A stretch of 64,000 nucleotides of DNA, taken from Megalopta genalis (Eukaryota; Arthropoda; Insecta; Hymenoptera; Halictidae). The position numbers were made by a program, and so were the translations under genes. A model generated the notes under the pieces. It was not told where the DNA came from. It did not search any database and worked only from the letters and a program-made list of their open reading frames with translations. Positions 42,416-55,261 of the stretch are shown piece by piece (position 1 is the stretch's first letter; every line of letters starts with the position of its first letter). Location: positions 682,001 through 746,000 of the forward strand of contig NW_027476113.1 of the NCBI RefSeq assembly GCF_051020955.1, written 5' to 3'.

Positions 42416-44494
42416 CGAACAAATGAACAAATGAACAAATGAACAAATGAACAAATGAACAAATGAACAAATGAACAAATGAACAAATGAACAAATGAAC
42501 AAATGAACAAATGAACAAATGAACAAATGAACAAATGAACAAATGAACAAATGAACAAATGAACAAATGAACAAATGAACAAATGAACAAATGAACAAAT
42601 GAACAAATGAACAAATGAACAAATGAAGAAATACACAAGTGAACAAATGAAGAAATACACAAGTGAACAAATGAACAAGTGAACAAATGAACAAATGTAC
42701 AAATGAACAAATGAACAAATGAACAAATGAACATATGAACAAATGAACAAATGAACAAATGAACAAATGAACAAATGAACAAATGAACAAATGAACAAAT
42801 GAACAAATGAACAAATGAAGAAATACACAAGTGAACAAATGAACAAGTGAACAAATGAACAAATGTACAAATGAACAAATGAACAAATGAACAAATGAAC
42901 AAATGAACAAATGAGCAATATGAGCAAAATGAACAAATGAACAAATGAGCGAATAGACAATCGCACAGATGAACAAATGAACAAATGAACAAATGAACAA
43001 ATGAACAAATGAACAAATGAACAAATGAACAAATGAACATATGAACAAATGAACAAATGAACAAATGAACAAATGAAGAAATACACAAGTGAACAAATGA
43101 ACAAGTGAACAAATGAACAAATGTACAAATGAACAAATGAACAAATGAACAAATGAACAAATGAACAAATGAGCAATATGAGCAAAATGAACAAATGAAC
43201 AAATGAGCGAATGAACATATGAACAAATGAACAAATGAACAAATGAACAAATGAAGAAATACACAAGTGAACAAATGAACAAGTGAACAAATGAACAAAT
43301 GTACAAATGAACAAATGAACAAATGAACAAATGAACAAATGAACAAATGAACAAAGGAACAAACGAACAAACGAACAAACGAACAAACGAACAAACGAAC
43401 AAACGAACAAACGAACAAACGAACAAACGAACAAACGAACAAACGAACAAACGAACAAACGAACAAACGAACAAACGAACAAACGAACAAACGAACAAAC
43501 GAACAAACGAACAAACGAACAAACGAACAAACGAACAAACGAACAAACGAACAAACGAACAAACGAACAAACGAACAAACGAACAAACGAACAAACGAAC
43601 AAACGAACAAACGAACAAACGAACAAACGAACAAACGAACAAACGAACAAACGAACAAACGAACAAACGAACAAACGAACAAACGAACAAACGAACAAAC
43701 GAACAAACGAACAAACGAACAAACGAACAAACGAACAAACGAACAAACGAACAAACGAACAAACGAACAAACGAACAAACGAACAAACGAACAAACGAAC
43801 AAACGAACAAACGAACAAACGAACAAACGAACAAACGAACAAACGAACAAACGAACAAACGAACAAACGAACAAACGAACAAACGAACAAACGAACAAAC
43901 GAACAAACGAACAAACGAACAAACGAACAAACGAACAAATGAACAAATGAACAAATGAACAAATGAACAAATGAACAAATGAACAAATAAACAAATGAAC
44001 AAATGAACAAATGAACAAATGAACAAATGAACAAATGAACAAATGAACAAATGAACAAATGAACAAATGAACAAATGAACAAATGAGCAAATGAACAAAT
44101 GAACAAATGAACAAATGAACAAATGAACAAATGAACAAATGAACAAATGAACAAATAAACATATGAACAAATGAACAAATGAACAAATGAAGAAATACAC
44201 AAGTGAACAAATGAACAAGTGAACAAATGAACAAGTGAACAAATGAACAAGTGAACAAATGAACAAGTGAACAAATGAACAAGTGAACAAATGAACAAAT
44301 GAACAAGTGAACAAATGAACAAATGAACAAATGAACAAATGAACAAATGAACAAATGAACAAATGAACAAATGAACAAATGAACAAATGAACAAATGAAC
44401 AAATGAACAAATGAACAAATGAACAAATGAACAAATGAACAAATGAACAAATGAACAAATGAACAAATGAACCAATGAACAAACGAACAAATGA
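42416..44494. repeat. HOR segment B-X, copy 3
   Basis: Matches 29,150-31,236, including the 72-unit CpG array and the AAGTGAAC dimer block (about 44,188-44,312). It is followed by GATCAAACG and HOR unit B-Y copy 3. The intermediate copy at about 40,040-41,876 has a 112-unit array and the other type of tail. Confidence 0.88.
43361..43936. repeat. CpG array, 72 x AAACGAAC
   Basis: Seventy-two perfect units entered through AAAGGAAC (43,353). Exact length match to 30,095-30,670, 13.3 kb away. Confidence 0.96.
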
Positions 44495-44859
44495 TCAAAC
44501 GAACAAATGAACAAACGAACAAATGAACAAATGAACAAATGAACAAATGAACAAATGAACAAATGAACAAATGAACAAATGAACAAATGAACAAATGAAC
44601 AAATGAACAAATGAACAAATGAACAAATGAACAAATGAACAAATGAACAAATGAACAAATGAACAAATGATCAAACGAACAAATGAACAAACGAACAAAT
44701 GAACAAATGAACAAATGAACAAATGAACAAATGAACAAATGAACAAATGAACAAATGAACAAATGAACAAATGAACAAATGAACAAATGAACAAATGAAC
44801 AAATGAACAAATGAACAAATGAACAAATGAACAAATGAACAAATGAACAAATGAACAAA

Positions 44860-45074
44860 TGATCAAAAGCACAAATGAACAAATGAACGAATGAACAAAT
44901 AACCAAATGAACAAATGAAAAAAATGAACAAATGAACAAATGAACAAATTAACAAATGAACAAACGAACAAATGAACAAATGAACAAATGAGCGAAGAGG
45001 CAAATGAACGAATGAACAGATGAGCGAATAGGCAAATGAACGAATGAACAGATGAGCGAATAGACAATCGCACA
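44860..45074. repeat. Module R, full copy 4
   Basis: Colinear with 36,223-36,434 at +8,637 bp. Confidence 0.9.
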
Positions 45075-45571
45075 AATGAACAAATGAACAAATGAACAAA
45101 TGAACAAATGAACAAATGAACAAATGAACAAATGAACAAATGAACAAATGAACAAATGAACAAATGAACAAATGAACAAATCAACAAATGAACAAATGAA
45201 CAAATGAGCAATATGAGCAAAATGAACAAATGAACAAATGAACGAATGAACAAATGAGCGAATAGACAATCGCACAGATGAACAAATGAACAAATGAACA
45301 AATGAACAAATGAACAAATGAACAAATGAACAAATGAACAAATGAACAAATGAACAAATGAACAAATGAACAAATGAACAAATGAACAAATGAACAAATG
45401 AACAAATGAACAAATGAACAAATGAACAAATGAACAAATGAACAAATGAACAAATGAACAAATGAACAAATGAACAAATGAACAAATGAACAAATGAACA
45501 AATGAACAAATGAACAAATGAACATATGAACAAATGAACAAATGAACAAATGAACAAATGAACAAATGAAC

Positions 45572-45683
45572 AAACGAACAAACGAACAAACGAACAAACG
45601 AACAAACGAACAAACGAACAAACGAACAAACGAACAAACGAACAAACGAACAAACGAACAAACGAACAAACGAACAAACGAAC
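45572..45683. repeat. CpG array, 14 x AAACGAAC
   Basis: Counterpart of the 15-unit arrays at 32,338 and 36,951. Confidence 0.95.
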
Positions 45684-45731
45684 AAATGAACAAATGAACA
45701 AATGAACAAATGAACAAACGAACAAATGAAC

Positions 45732-46027
45732 AAACGAACAAACGAACAAACGAACAAACGAACAAACGAACAAACGAACAAACGAACAAACGAACAAACG
45801 AACAAACGAACAAACGAACAAACGAACAAACGAACAAACGAACAAACGAACAAACGAACAAACGAACAAACGAACAAACGAACAAACGAACAAACGAACA
45901 AACGAACAAACGAACAAACGAACAAACGAACAAACGAACAAACGAGCAAACGAACAAACGAACAAACGAACAAACGAACAAACGAACAAACGAACAAACG
46001 AACAAACGAACAAACGAACAAACGAAC
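45732..46027. repeat. CpG array, 37 units, with one AAACGAGC
   Basis: Counterpart of the 34- and 35-unit arrays; keeps the AAACGAGC marker near 45,943. Confidence 0.95.
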
Positions 46028-47805
46028 AAATGAACAAATGAACAAATGAACAAATGAACAAATGAACAAATGAACAAATGAACAAATGAACAAATGAACA
46101 AATGAACAAATGAACAAATGAACAAGTGAACAAATGAACAAATGAACAAATGAACAAATGAACAAATGAACAAATGAACAAATGAACAAATGAACAAATG
46201 AACAAATGAACAAATGAACAAATGAAGAAATGAACCAATAAACAAATGAACAAATGAACAAATGAACAAATGAACAAACGAACAAACGAACAAACGAACA
46301 AACGAACAAACGAACAAATGAACAAATGAACAAATGAACAAATGAACAATTGAACAAATGAACAAATGAACAAAGGAACAAATGAACAAATGAACAAATG
46401 AACAAATGAACAAATGATCAAATGAACAAATGAACAAATGAACGAATGAACAAATGAACAAATGAACGAATGAACAAATGAACAAATGAACAAATAACCA
46501 AATGAACAAATGAACAAATGAAGAAATGAACCAATAAACAAATGAACAAATGAACAAATGAACAAATGAACAAACGAACAAATGAACAAATGAACAAATG
46601 AACAAATGAACAAATGAACAAATGAACAAATGATCAAATGAACAAATGAACAAATGAACAAATGAACAAATGAACAAATGAACAAATGAACAAATGAACA
46701 AATGAACAAATGAACAAATGAACAAATGAACAAATGAACAAATGAACAAATGAACAAATGAACAAATGAACAAATGAACAAATGAACAAATGAACAAATG
46801 AACAAATGAACAAATGAACAGATGAACAAATGAACAAATGAACAACTGAACAAATGAACAACTGAACAAATGAACAAATGAACAAGTGAACAAATGAACA
46901 AATGAACAAATAACGAAATGAACAAATGAACAAATAACCAAATGAACATATAACCAAATGAACAAATGAACAAACGAACAAATGAATAAACGAACAAATG
47001 AACAAACGAACAAATGAACAAATGAACAAATGAACAAATGAACAAATGAACAAATGAACAAATGAACAAATAAACAAATGAACAAATGAACCAATGAACA
47101 AGTGAACAAATGAACAAATGAACAAATGAACAAATGAACAAATGAACAAATGAACAAATGAACAAATGAACAAATGAACAAATGAGCAAATGAACAAGTG
47201 AACAGGTGAACAAATGAACAAACGAACAAACGAACAAACGAACAAAGGAACAAATGAACAAATGATCAAATGAACAAACGAACAAATGAACAAATGAACA
47301 AATGAACAAATAAACAAATGAACAAATGAACAAATGAACAAATGAACAAATGAACAAATGAACAAATGAACAAATGAACAAATGAACAAATGAACAAATG
47401 AACAAATGAACAAATGAACAAATGAACAAATGAACAAATGAGCAATATGAGCAAAATGAACAAATGAACAAATGAACGAATGAACAAATGAGCGAATAGA
47501 CAATCGCACAGATGAACAAATGAACAAATGAACAAATGAACAAATGAACAAATGAACAAATGAACAAATGAACAAATGAACAAATGAACAAATGAACAAA
47601 TGAACAAATGAACAAATGAACAAATGAACAAATGAACAAATGAACAAATGAACAAATGAACAAATGAACAAATGAACATATGAACAAATGAACAAATGAA
47701 CAAATGAACAAATGAACAAATGAACAAATGAACAAATGAACAAATGTACAAATGAACAAATGAACAAATGAACAAATGAACAAATGAACAAATGAACAAA
47801 GGAAC

Positions 47806-48157
47806 AAACGAACAAACGAACAAACGAACAAACGAACAAACGAACAAACGAACAAACGAACAAACGAACAAACGAACAAACGAACAAACGAACAAACGAA
47901 CAAACGAACAAACGAACAAACGAACAAACGAACAAACGAACAAACGAACAAACGAACAAACGAACAAACGAACAAACGAACAAACGAACAAACGAACAAA
48001 CGAACAAACGAACAAACGAACAAACGAACAAACGAACAAACGAACAAACGAACAAACGAACAAACGAACAAACGAACAAACGAACAAACGAACAAACGAA
48101 CAAACGAACAAACGAACAAACGAACAAACGAACAAACGAACAAACGAACAAACGAAC
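47806..48157. repeat. CpG array, 44 x AAACGAAC
   Basis: Forty-four perfect units entered through AAAGGAAC (47,798). It lacks the GAACGAAC unit of its 42-unit sister at 39,185. Confidence 0.95.
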
Positions 48158-48416
48158 AAATGAACAAATGAACAAATGAACAAATGAACAAACGAACAAA
48201 CGAACAAACGAACAAATGAACAAATGAACAAATGAACAAATGAACAAATAAAGAAATGAACAAATGAACCAATGAACAAATGAACAAATGAACAAATGAA
48301 CAAATGAACAAACGAACAAACGAACAAACGAACAAACGAACAAACGAACAAACGAACAAACGAACAAAGGAACAAATGAACAAATGAACAAATGAACAAA
48401 TGAACAAATGAACAAA
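48158..48416. repeat. 259-bp junction segment, copy 3
   Basis: Third copy, following the 44-unit CpG array; followed by three AAATCAAC units at 48,414. It marks the border taken here between domains B and C. Confidence 0.9.
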
Positions 48417-48589
48417 TCAACAAATCAACAAATCAACAAATGTACAAATGAACAAATGAACAAATGAACGAATGAACGAATGAACAAATGAACAAATGAA
48501 CAAATGAACAAATGAACAAATGAACAAATGGACAAATGTACAAATGAACAAATGAACAAATGAACAAATGAACAAATGAACAAATGAAC

Positions 48590-48770
48590 AATTGAAAAAG
48601 TGAACATGTCAACAAATGAACAAATGAACAAATGATCAAATGAACAATTGAACGAATGAACAAATGAACAAATGAACAAACGAACAAACGAGCAAACGAA
48701 CAAATGAACAAATGAACAAATGAACAAATGAACAAATGAACAAATGAACAATTGAAAAAGTGAACATGTC
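48590..48770. repeat. Tandem pair of AATTGAAAAAGTGAACATG motifs
   Basis: Two motif copies 160 bp apart (48,590 and 48,750) around an AAACGAAC/AAACGAGC triplet. After the second, AAATCATC and GATCGAATGAACT follow. The pair is repeated at 59,970 and 60,130, with AAACGAAC instead of AAACGAGC and GAACGAATG instead of GATCGAATG. Confidence 0.92.
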
Positions 48771-50333
48771 AACAAATGAACAAATGAACAAATCATCAAA
48801 TGAACAAATGATCGAATGAACTAATGAACAAATGGACAAACGAACAAACGAACAAACGAACAAATGAACAAATGAACAAATGAACAAGTGAACAAATGAA
48901 CAAATGAACAAATGAACAAATGAACAAATGAACAAATGAACAAGTGAACAAATGAACAAATGAACAAATGAACAAATGAACAAATGAACAAATGAACAAA
49001 TGAACAAATGAACAAATGAACAAATGAACAAATGAGCAAATGAACAAGTGAACAGGTGAACAAATGAACAAACGAACAAACGAACAAACGAACAAAGGAA
49101 CAAATGAACAAATGATCAAATGAACAAACGAACAAATGAACAAATGAACAAATGAACAAATGATCGAATGAACAAATGAACAAATGAACAAATGAACAAA
49201 TGAACAAATTAACAAATGTACAAATGAACAAACGAACAAACGAACAAGTGAACAGGTGAACAAATGAACAAATGAACAAACGAACAAACGAACAAAGGAA
49301 CAAATGAACAAATGATCAAATGAACAGACGAACAAAGGAACAAGTGAACAAATGAACAAATGAACAAATGAACAAATGAACAAATGAACAAATGAACAAA
49401 TGAACAAATGAACAAATGAACAAATGAACAAATGAACAAATGAACAAATGAACAAATGAACAAATGAACAAATGAACAAATGAACAAATGAACAAATGAA
49501 CAAATGAACAAATGAACAAATGAACAAATGAACAAATGAACAAATGAACAAATGAACAAATGAACAAATGAACAAATGAGCAAATGAACAAACGAACAAA
49601 CGAACAAGTGAACAGGTGAACAAATGAACAAACGAACAAACGAACAAACGAACAAAGGAACAAATGAACAAATGAACAAATGAACAAATGAACAAATGAA
49701 CAAATGAACAAATTAACAAATGAACAAATGAACAAACGAACAAACGAACAAGTGAACAGGTGAACAAATGAACAAATGAACAAACGAACAAACGAACAAA
49801 GGAACAAATGAACAAATGATCAAATGAACAGACGAACAAAGGAACAAGTGAACAAATGAACAAATGAACAAATGAACAAATGAACAAATGAACAAATGAA
49901 CAAATGAACAAATGAACAAATGAACAAATGAACAAATGAACAAATGAACAAATGAACAAATGAACAAATGAACAAATGAACAAATGAACAAATGAACAAA
50001 TGAACAAATGAACAAATGAACAAATGAACTAATGAACAAATGAAGAAATGAAGAAATGAACAAATGAACAAATGAACAAATGAACAAATGAACAAATGAA
50101 CAAATGAACAAATGAACAAATGAACATATGAACAAATGAACAAATGAACAAATGAACAAATGAACAAATGAACAAATGAACGAATGAACATATGAACGAA
50201 TGAACAAATGAACAAATGAACAAATGAAGAAATACACAAGTGAACAAATGAACAAGTGAACAAATGAACAAATGTACAAATGAACAAATGAACAAATGAA
50301 CAAATGAACAAATGAACAAATGAACAAATGAAC

Positions 50334-50405
50334 AAACGAACAAACGAACAAACGAACAAACGAACAAACGAACAAACGAACAAACGAACAAACGAACAAA
50401 CGAAC
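50334..50405. repeat. CpG array, 9 x AAACGAAC
   Basis: Nine units, then three AAATGAAC, then the 94-unit array. The same 9 + 3 arrangement is at 61,706. Confidence 0.95.
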
Positions 50406-50429
50406 AAATGAACAAATGAACAAATGAAC

Positions 50430-51181
50430 AAACGAACAAACGAACAAACGAACAAACGAACAAACGAACAAACGAACAAACGAACAAACGAACAAACGAA
50501 CAAACGAACAAACGAACAAACGAACAAACGAACAAACGAACAAACGAACAAACGAACAAACGAACAAACGAACAAACGAACAAACGAACAAACGAACAAA
50601 CGAACAAACGAACAAACGAACAAACGAACAAACGAACAAACGAACAAACGAACAAACGAACAAACGAACAAACGAACAAACGAACAAACGAACAAACGAA
50701 CAAACGAACAAACGAACAAACGAACAAACGAACAAACGAACAAACGAACAAACGAACAAACGAACAAACGAACAAACGAACAAACGAACAAACGAACAAA
50801 CGAACAAACGAACAAACGAACAAACGAACAAACGAACAAACGAACAAACGAACAAACGAACAAACGAACAAACGAACAAACGAACAAACGAACAAACGAA
50901 CAAACGAACAAACGAACAAACGAACAAACGAACAAACGAACAAACGAACAAACGAACAAACGAACAAACGAACAAACGAACAAACGAACAAACGAACAAA
51001 CGAACAAACGAACAAACGAACAAACGAACAAACGAACAAACGAACAAACGAACAAACGAACAAACGAACAAACGAACAAACGAACAAACGAACAAACGAA
51101 CAAACGAACAAACGAACAAACGAACAAACGAACAAACGAACAAACGAACAAACGAACAAACGAACAAACGAACAAACGAAC
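50430..51181. repeat. CpG array, 94 x AAACGAAC
   Basis: Ninety-four perfect units (752 bp). Its direct counterpart at 61,802 has 80, a difference of 112 bp in otherwise near-identical sequence. Confidence 0.96.
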
Positions 51182-51382
51182 AAATGAACAAATGAACAAA
51201 TGAACAAATGAACAAATGAACAAATGAACAAATGAACAAATGAACAAATGAACAAATGAGCAAATGAACAAATGAACAAATGAACAAATGAACAAATGAA
51301 CAAATGAACAAATGAACAAATGAACAAATGAACAAATGAACAAATGAACAAATAAACATATGAACAAATGAACAAATGAACA

Positions 51383-51506
51383 AATGAAGAAATACACAAG
51401 TGAACAAATGAACAAGTGAACAAATGAACAAGTGAACAAATGAACAAGTGAACAAATGAACAAGTGAACAAATGAACAAATGAACAAGTGAACAAATGAA
51501 CAACTG
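51383..51506. repeat. AAGTGAAC/AAATGAAC dimer block (5+1 AAGTG units)
   Basis: AAGAAATACACAAGTG entry, five AAGTGAAC units at 16-bp spacing, then one more after a double AAATGAAC. The counterpart at 62,629 has two dimers more. Confidence 0.9.
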
Positions 51507-52984
51507 AACAAATGAACAAATGAACAAATGAACAAATGAACAAATGAACAAATGAACAAATGAACAAATGAACAAATGAACAAATGAACAAATGAACAAA
51601 TGAACAACTGAACAAATGAACAAATGAACAAATGATCAAATGAACAAATGAACAAACGAACAAATGAACAAACGAACAAACGAACAAATGAACAAATGAA
51701 CAAATGAACAAATGAACAAATGAACAAATGAACAAATGAACAAATGAACAAATGAGCAAAATGAGCAAAAGGAACAAATGAACAAACGAACAAATGAACA
51801 AATGTACAAATGAACAAATGAACAAATGAACAAATGAACAAATGAATAAATGAACAAATGAACAAATGAACAAATGAACAAATGAACAAATAAACAAACG
51901 AACAAATGAACAAATGAACAAATGAACAAATGAACAAATGAACAAATGAACAAACGAACAAATGAACAAATGAACAAATGAACAAATGAACAAATGATCA
52001 AATGAACAAATGAACAAACGAACAAACGAACAAATGAACAAATGAACAAATGAACAAATGAACAAATGAACAAATGAACAAATGAACAAATGAACAAATG
52101 AGCAAAATGAGCAAAAGGAACAAATGAACAAACGAACAAATGAACAAATGTACAAATGAACAAATGAACAAATGAACAAATGAACAAATGAATAAATGAA
52201 CAAATGAACAAATGAACAAATGAACAAATGAACAAATAAACAAACGAACAAATGAACAAATGAACAAATGAACAAATGAACAAATGAACAAATGAACAAA
52301 CGAACAAATGAACAAATGAACAAATGAACAAATGAACAAATGATCAAATGAACAAATGAACAAATGAACAAATGAACAAATGAACAAATGAACAAACGAA
52401 CAAATGAACAAATGAACAAATGAACAAATGAACAAATGAACAAATGATCAAATGAACAAATGAACAAATGAACAAATGAACAAATGAACAAATGAACAAA
52501 TGAACAAATGAACAAATGAACAAATGAACAAATGAACAAATGAACAAATGAACAAATGATCAAATGAACAAATGAACAAATGAACAAATGAACAAATGAA
52601 CAAATGAACAAATGAACAAATGACCAAATGAACAAATGAACAAATGAACAAATGAACAAATGAACAAATGAACAAATGAACAAATGAACAAATGAACAAA
52701 TGAACAAATGAACAAATGAACAAATGAACAAATGAACAAATGAACAAATGAACAAATGAACAAATGAACAAATGAACAAATGAACAAATGAACAAATGAA
52801 CAAATGAACAAATGAACAAATGAACAAATGAACAAATGAACAAATGATCAAATGAACAAATGAACAAATGAACGAATGAACAAATGAACAAATGAACAAA
52901 TAACCAAATGAACAAATGAACAAATGAACAAATGAACAAATGATCAAATGAACAAATGAACAAACGAACAAATGAACAAATGAA

Positions 52985-53042
52985 CAAATGAGCGAATAGG
53001 CAAATGAACGAATGAACAGATGAGCGAATAGACAATCGCACA
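52985..53042. repeat. Only GAATAGACAATCGCAC core in domain C
   Basis: GAGCGAATAGGC, GAATGAACAGATGAGC and GAATAGACAATCGCAC in the order seen throughout domains A and B. This is the single copy I find right of 48.4 kb. Confidence 0.9.
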
Positions 53043-53227
53043 AATGAACAAATGAACAAATGAACAAATGAACAAATGAACAATTGAACAAATGAACAAA
53101 TGAACAAATGAACAAATGAACAAATGAACAAATGAACAAATGAACAAATGAACAAATGAACAAATGAACAAATGAACAAATGAACAAATGAACAAATGAA
53201 CATATGAACAAATGAACAAATGAACAA

Positions 53228-53401
53228 ATGAAGAAATACACAAGTGAACAAATGAACAAGTGAACAAATGAACAAGTGAACAAATGAACAAGTGAACAAA
53301 TGAACAAGTGAACAAATGAACAAGTGAACAAATGAACAAGTGAACAAATGAACAAGTGAACAAATGAACAAATGAACAAGTGAACAAATGAAAAACTGAA
53401 C
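53228..53401. repeat. AAGTGAAC/AAATGAAC dimer block (8+1, longest)
   Basis: Eight AAGTGAAC units at 16-bp spacing plus one further unit, closed by a variant AAATGAAA-AACTGAAC. It is followed by 39 uninterrupted AAATGAAC units (53,402-53,713), the longest pure consensus run found. Confidence 0.9.
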
Positions 53402-54525
53402 AAATGAACAAATGAACAAATGAACAAATGAACAAATGAACAAATGAACAAATGAACAAATGAACAAATGAACAAATGAACAAATGAACAAATGAACAAA
53501 TGAACAAATGAACAAATGAACAAATGAACAAATGAACAAATGAACAAATGAACAAATGAACAAATGAACAAATGAACAAATGAACAAATGAACAAATGAA
53601 CAAATGAACAAATGAACAAATGAACAAATGAACAAATGAACAAATGAACAAATGAACAAATGAACAAATGAACAAATGAACAAATGAACAAATGAACAAA
53701 TGAACAAATGAACAAATGATCAAACGAACAAATGAACAAACGAACAAACGAACAAACGAACAAACGAACAAACGAACAAATGAACAAATGAACAAATGAA
53801 CAAATGAACAAATGAACAAATGAACAAATGAACAAATGAACAAATGAACAAATGAACAAATGAACAAATGAGCAAAATGAGCAAAAGGAACAAATGAACA
53901 AATGAACAAATGAACAAATGAACAAATGAACAAATGTACAAATGAACAAATGAACAAATGAACAAATGAACAAATGAACAAATGAACAAATGTACAAATG
54001 AACAAATGAACAAATGGACAAATGAACAAATGGACAAATGAACAAATGAACAAATGAACAAATGAACAAATGGACAAATGAACAAATGAACAAATGAACA
54101 AATGAACAAATGAACAAATAAACATATGAACAAATGAACAAATGAACAAATGAAGAAATACACAAGTGAACAAATGAACAAGTGAACAAATGAACAAGTG
54201 AACAAATGAACAAGTGAACAAATGAACAAGTGAACCAATGAACAAATGAACAGATGAACAAATGATCAAATGAACAAATGAGCAAAATGAGCAAAAGGAA
54301 CAAATGAACAAACGAACAAACGAACAAATGAACAAACGAACAAACGAACAAACGAACAAACGAACCAACGAACAAATGAACAAACGAACAAATGAACAAA
54401 TGAACAAATGAACAAATGAACAAATGAACAAATGAACAAATGAACAAATGAACAAATGAACAAATGAACAAATGAACAAATGAACAAATGAACAAATGAA
54501 CAAATGAACAAACGAACAAATGAAC

Positions 54526-55261
54526 AAACGAACAAACGAACAAACGAACAAACGAACAAACGAACAAACGAACAAACGAACAAACGAACAAACGAACAAA
54601 CGAACAAACGAACAAACGAACAAACGAACAAACGAACAAACGAACAAACGAACAAACGAACAAACGAACAAACGAACAAACGAACAAACGAACAAACGAA
54701 CAAACGAACAAACGAACAAACGAACAAACGAACAAACGAACAAACGAACAAACGAACAAACGAACAAACGAACAAACGAACAAACGAACAAACGAACAAA
54801 CGAACAAACGAACAAACGAACAAACGAACAAACGAACAAACGAACAAACGAACAAACGAACAAACGAACAAACGAACAAACGAACAAACGAACAAACGAA
54901 CAAACGAACAAACGAACAAACGAACAAACGAACAAACGAACAAACGAACAAACGAACAAACGAACAAACGAACAAACGAACAAACGAACAAACGAACAAA
55001 CGAACAAACGAACAAACGAACAAACGAACAAACGAACAAACGAACAAACGAACAAACGAACAAACGAACAAACGAACAAACGAACAAACGAACAAACGAA
55101 CAAACGAACAAACGAACAAACGAACAAACGAACAAACGAACAAACGAACAAACGAACAAACGAACAAACGAACAAACGAACAAACGAACAAACGAACAAA
55201 CGAACAAACGAACAAACGAACAAACGAACAAACGAACAAACGAACACACGAACAAACGAAC
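54526..55261. repeat. CpG array, 92 units, with one ACACGAAC
   Basis: Ninety-two units (736 bp); the only change is an A to C at 55,247 near the right end. Confidence 0.95.

Larger units (their letters stand above)
44495..48157. repeat. HOR unit B-Y, copy 3
   Basis: Colinear with 31,237 and 35,850. CpG arrays here have 14, 37 and 44 units. The AAAGGAAC unit between the first two arrays in the other copies is AAATGAAC here. Confidence 0.92.
25500..48416. repeat. Domain B: HORs with long AAACGAAC arrays
   Basis: Here the phase-shift module is the GAGCAATATGAGCAAAATG type (near 25,526, 26,780, 28,145, 29,090, 29,645, 29,904, 31,950, 34,195, 36,565, 38,818, 40,535, 40,793, 42,910, 43,170, 45,205 and 47,440). 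The GAGCAAAATGAGCAAAAGG type typical of domains A and C is not seen. Each HOR carries one or two pure AAACGAAC arrays of 14 to 112 units, usually entered through a single AAAGGAAC unit. Three near-identical copies of a 3.3 kb segment start at 31,237, 35,850 and 44,495. A second segment type is repeated at 29,150, 40,040 and 42,416. Confidence 0.8.
48527..52850. repeat. HOR unit C, copy 1
   Basis: Matches 59,907-64,000 (truncated by the window end). Anchors are AATTGAAAAAGTG (48,590 and 59,970), AAATTAAC (49,207 and 60,587), AAATGAACT (50,022 and 61,402), the AAATACAC entry (50,228 and 61,608), a nine-unit CpG array (50,334 and 61,706), a long CpG array, the AAGTGAAC dimer block, two GAGCAAAATGAGC modules (51,748 and 63,018; 52,098 and 63,366) and AAATGACC (52,619 and 63,879). 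The offset is 11,380 bp up to the CpG array and 11,244-11,276 after it. Confidence 0.92.
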
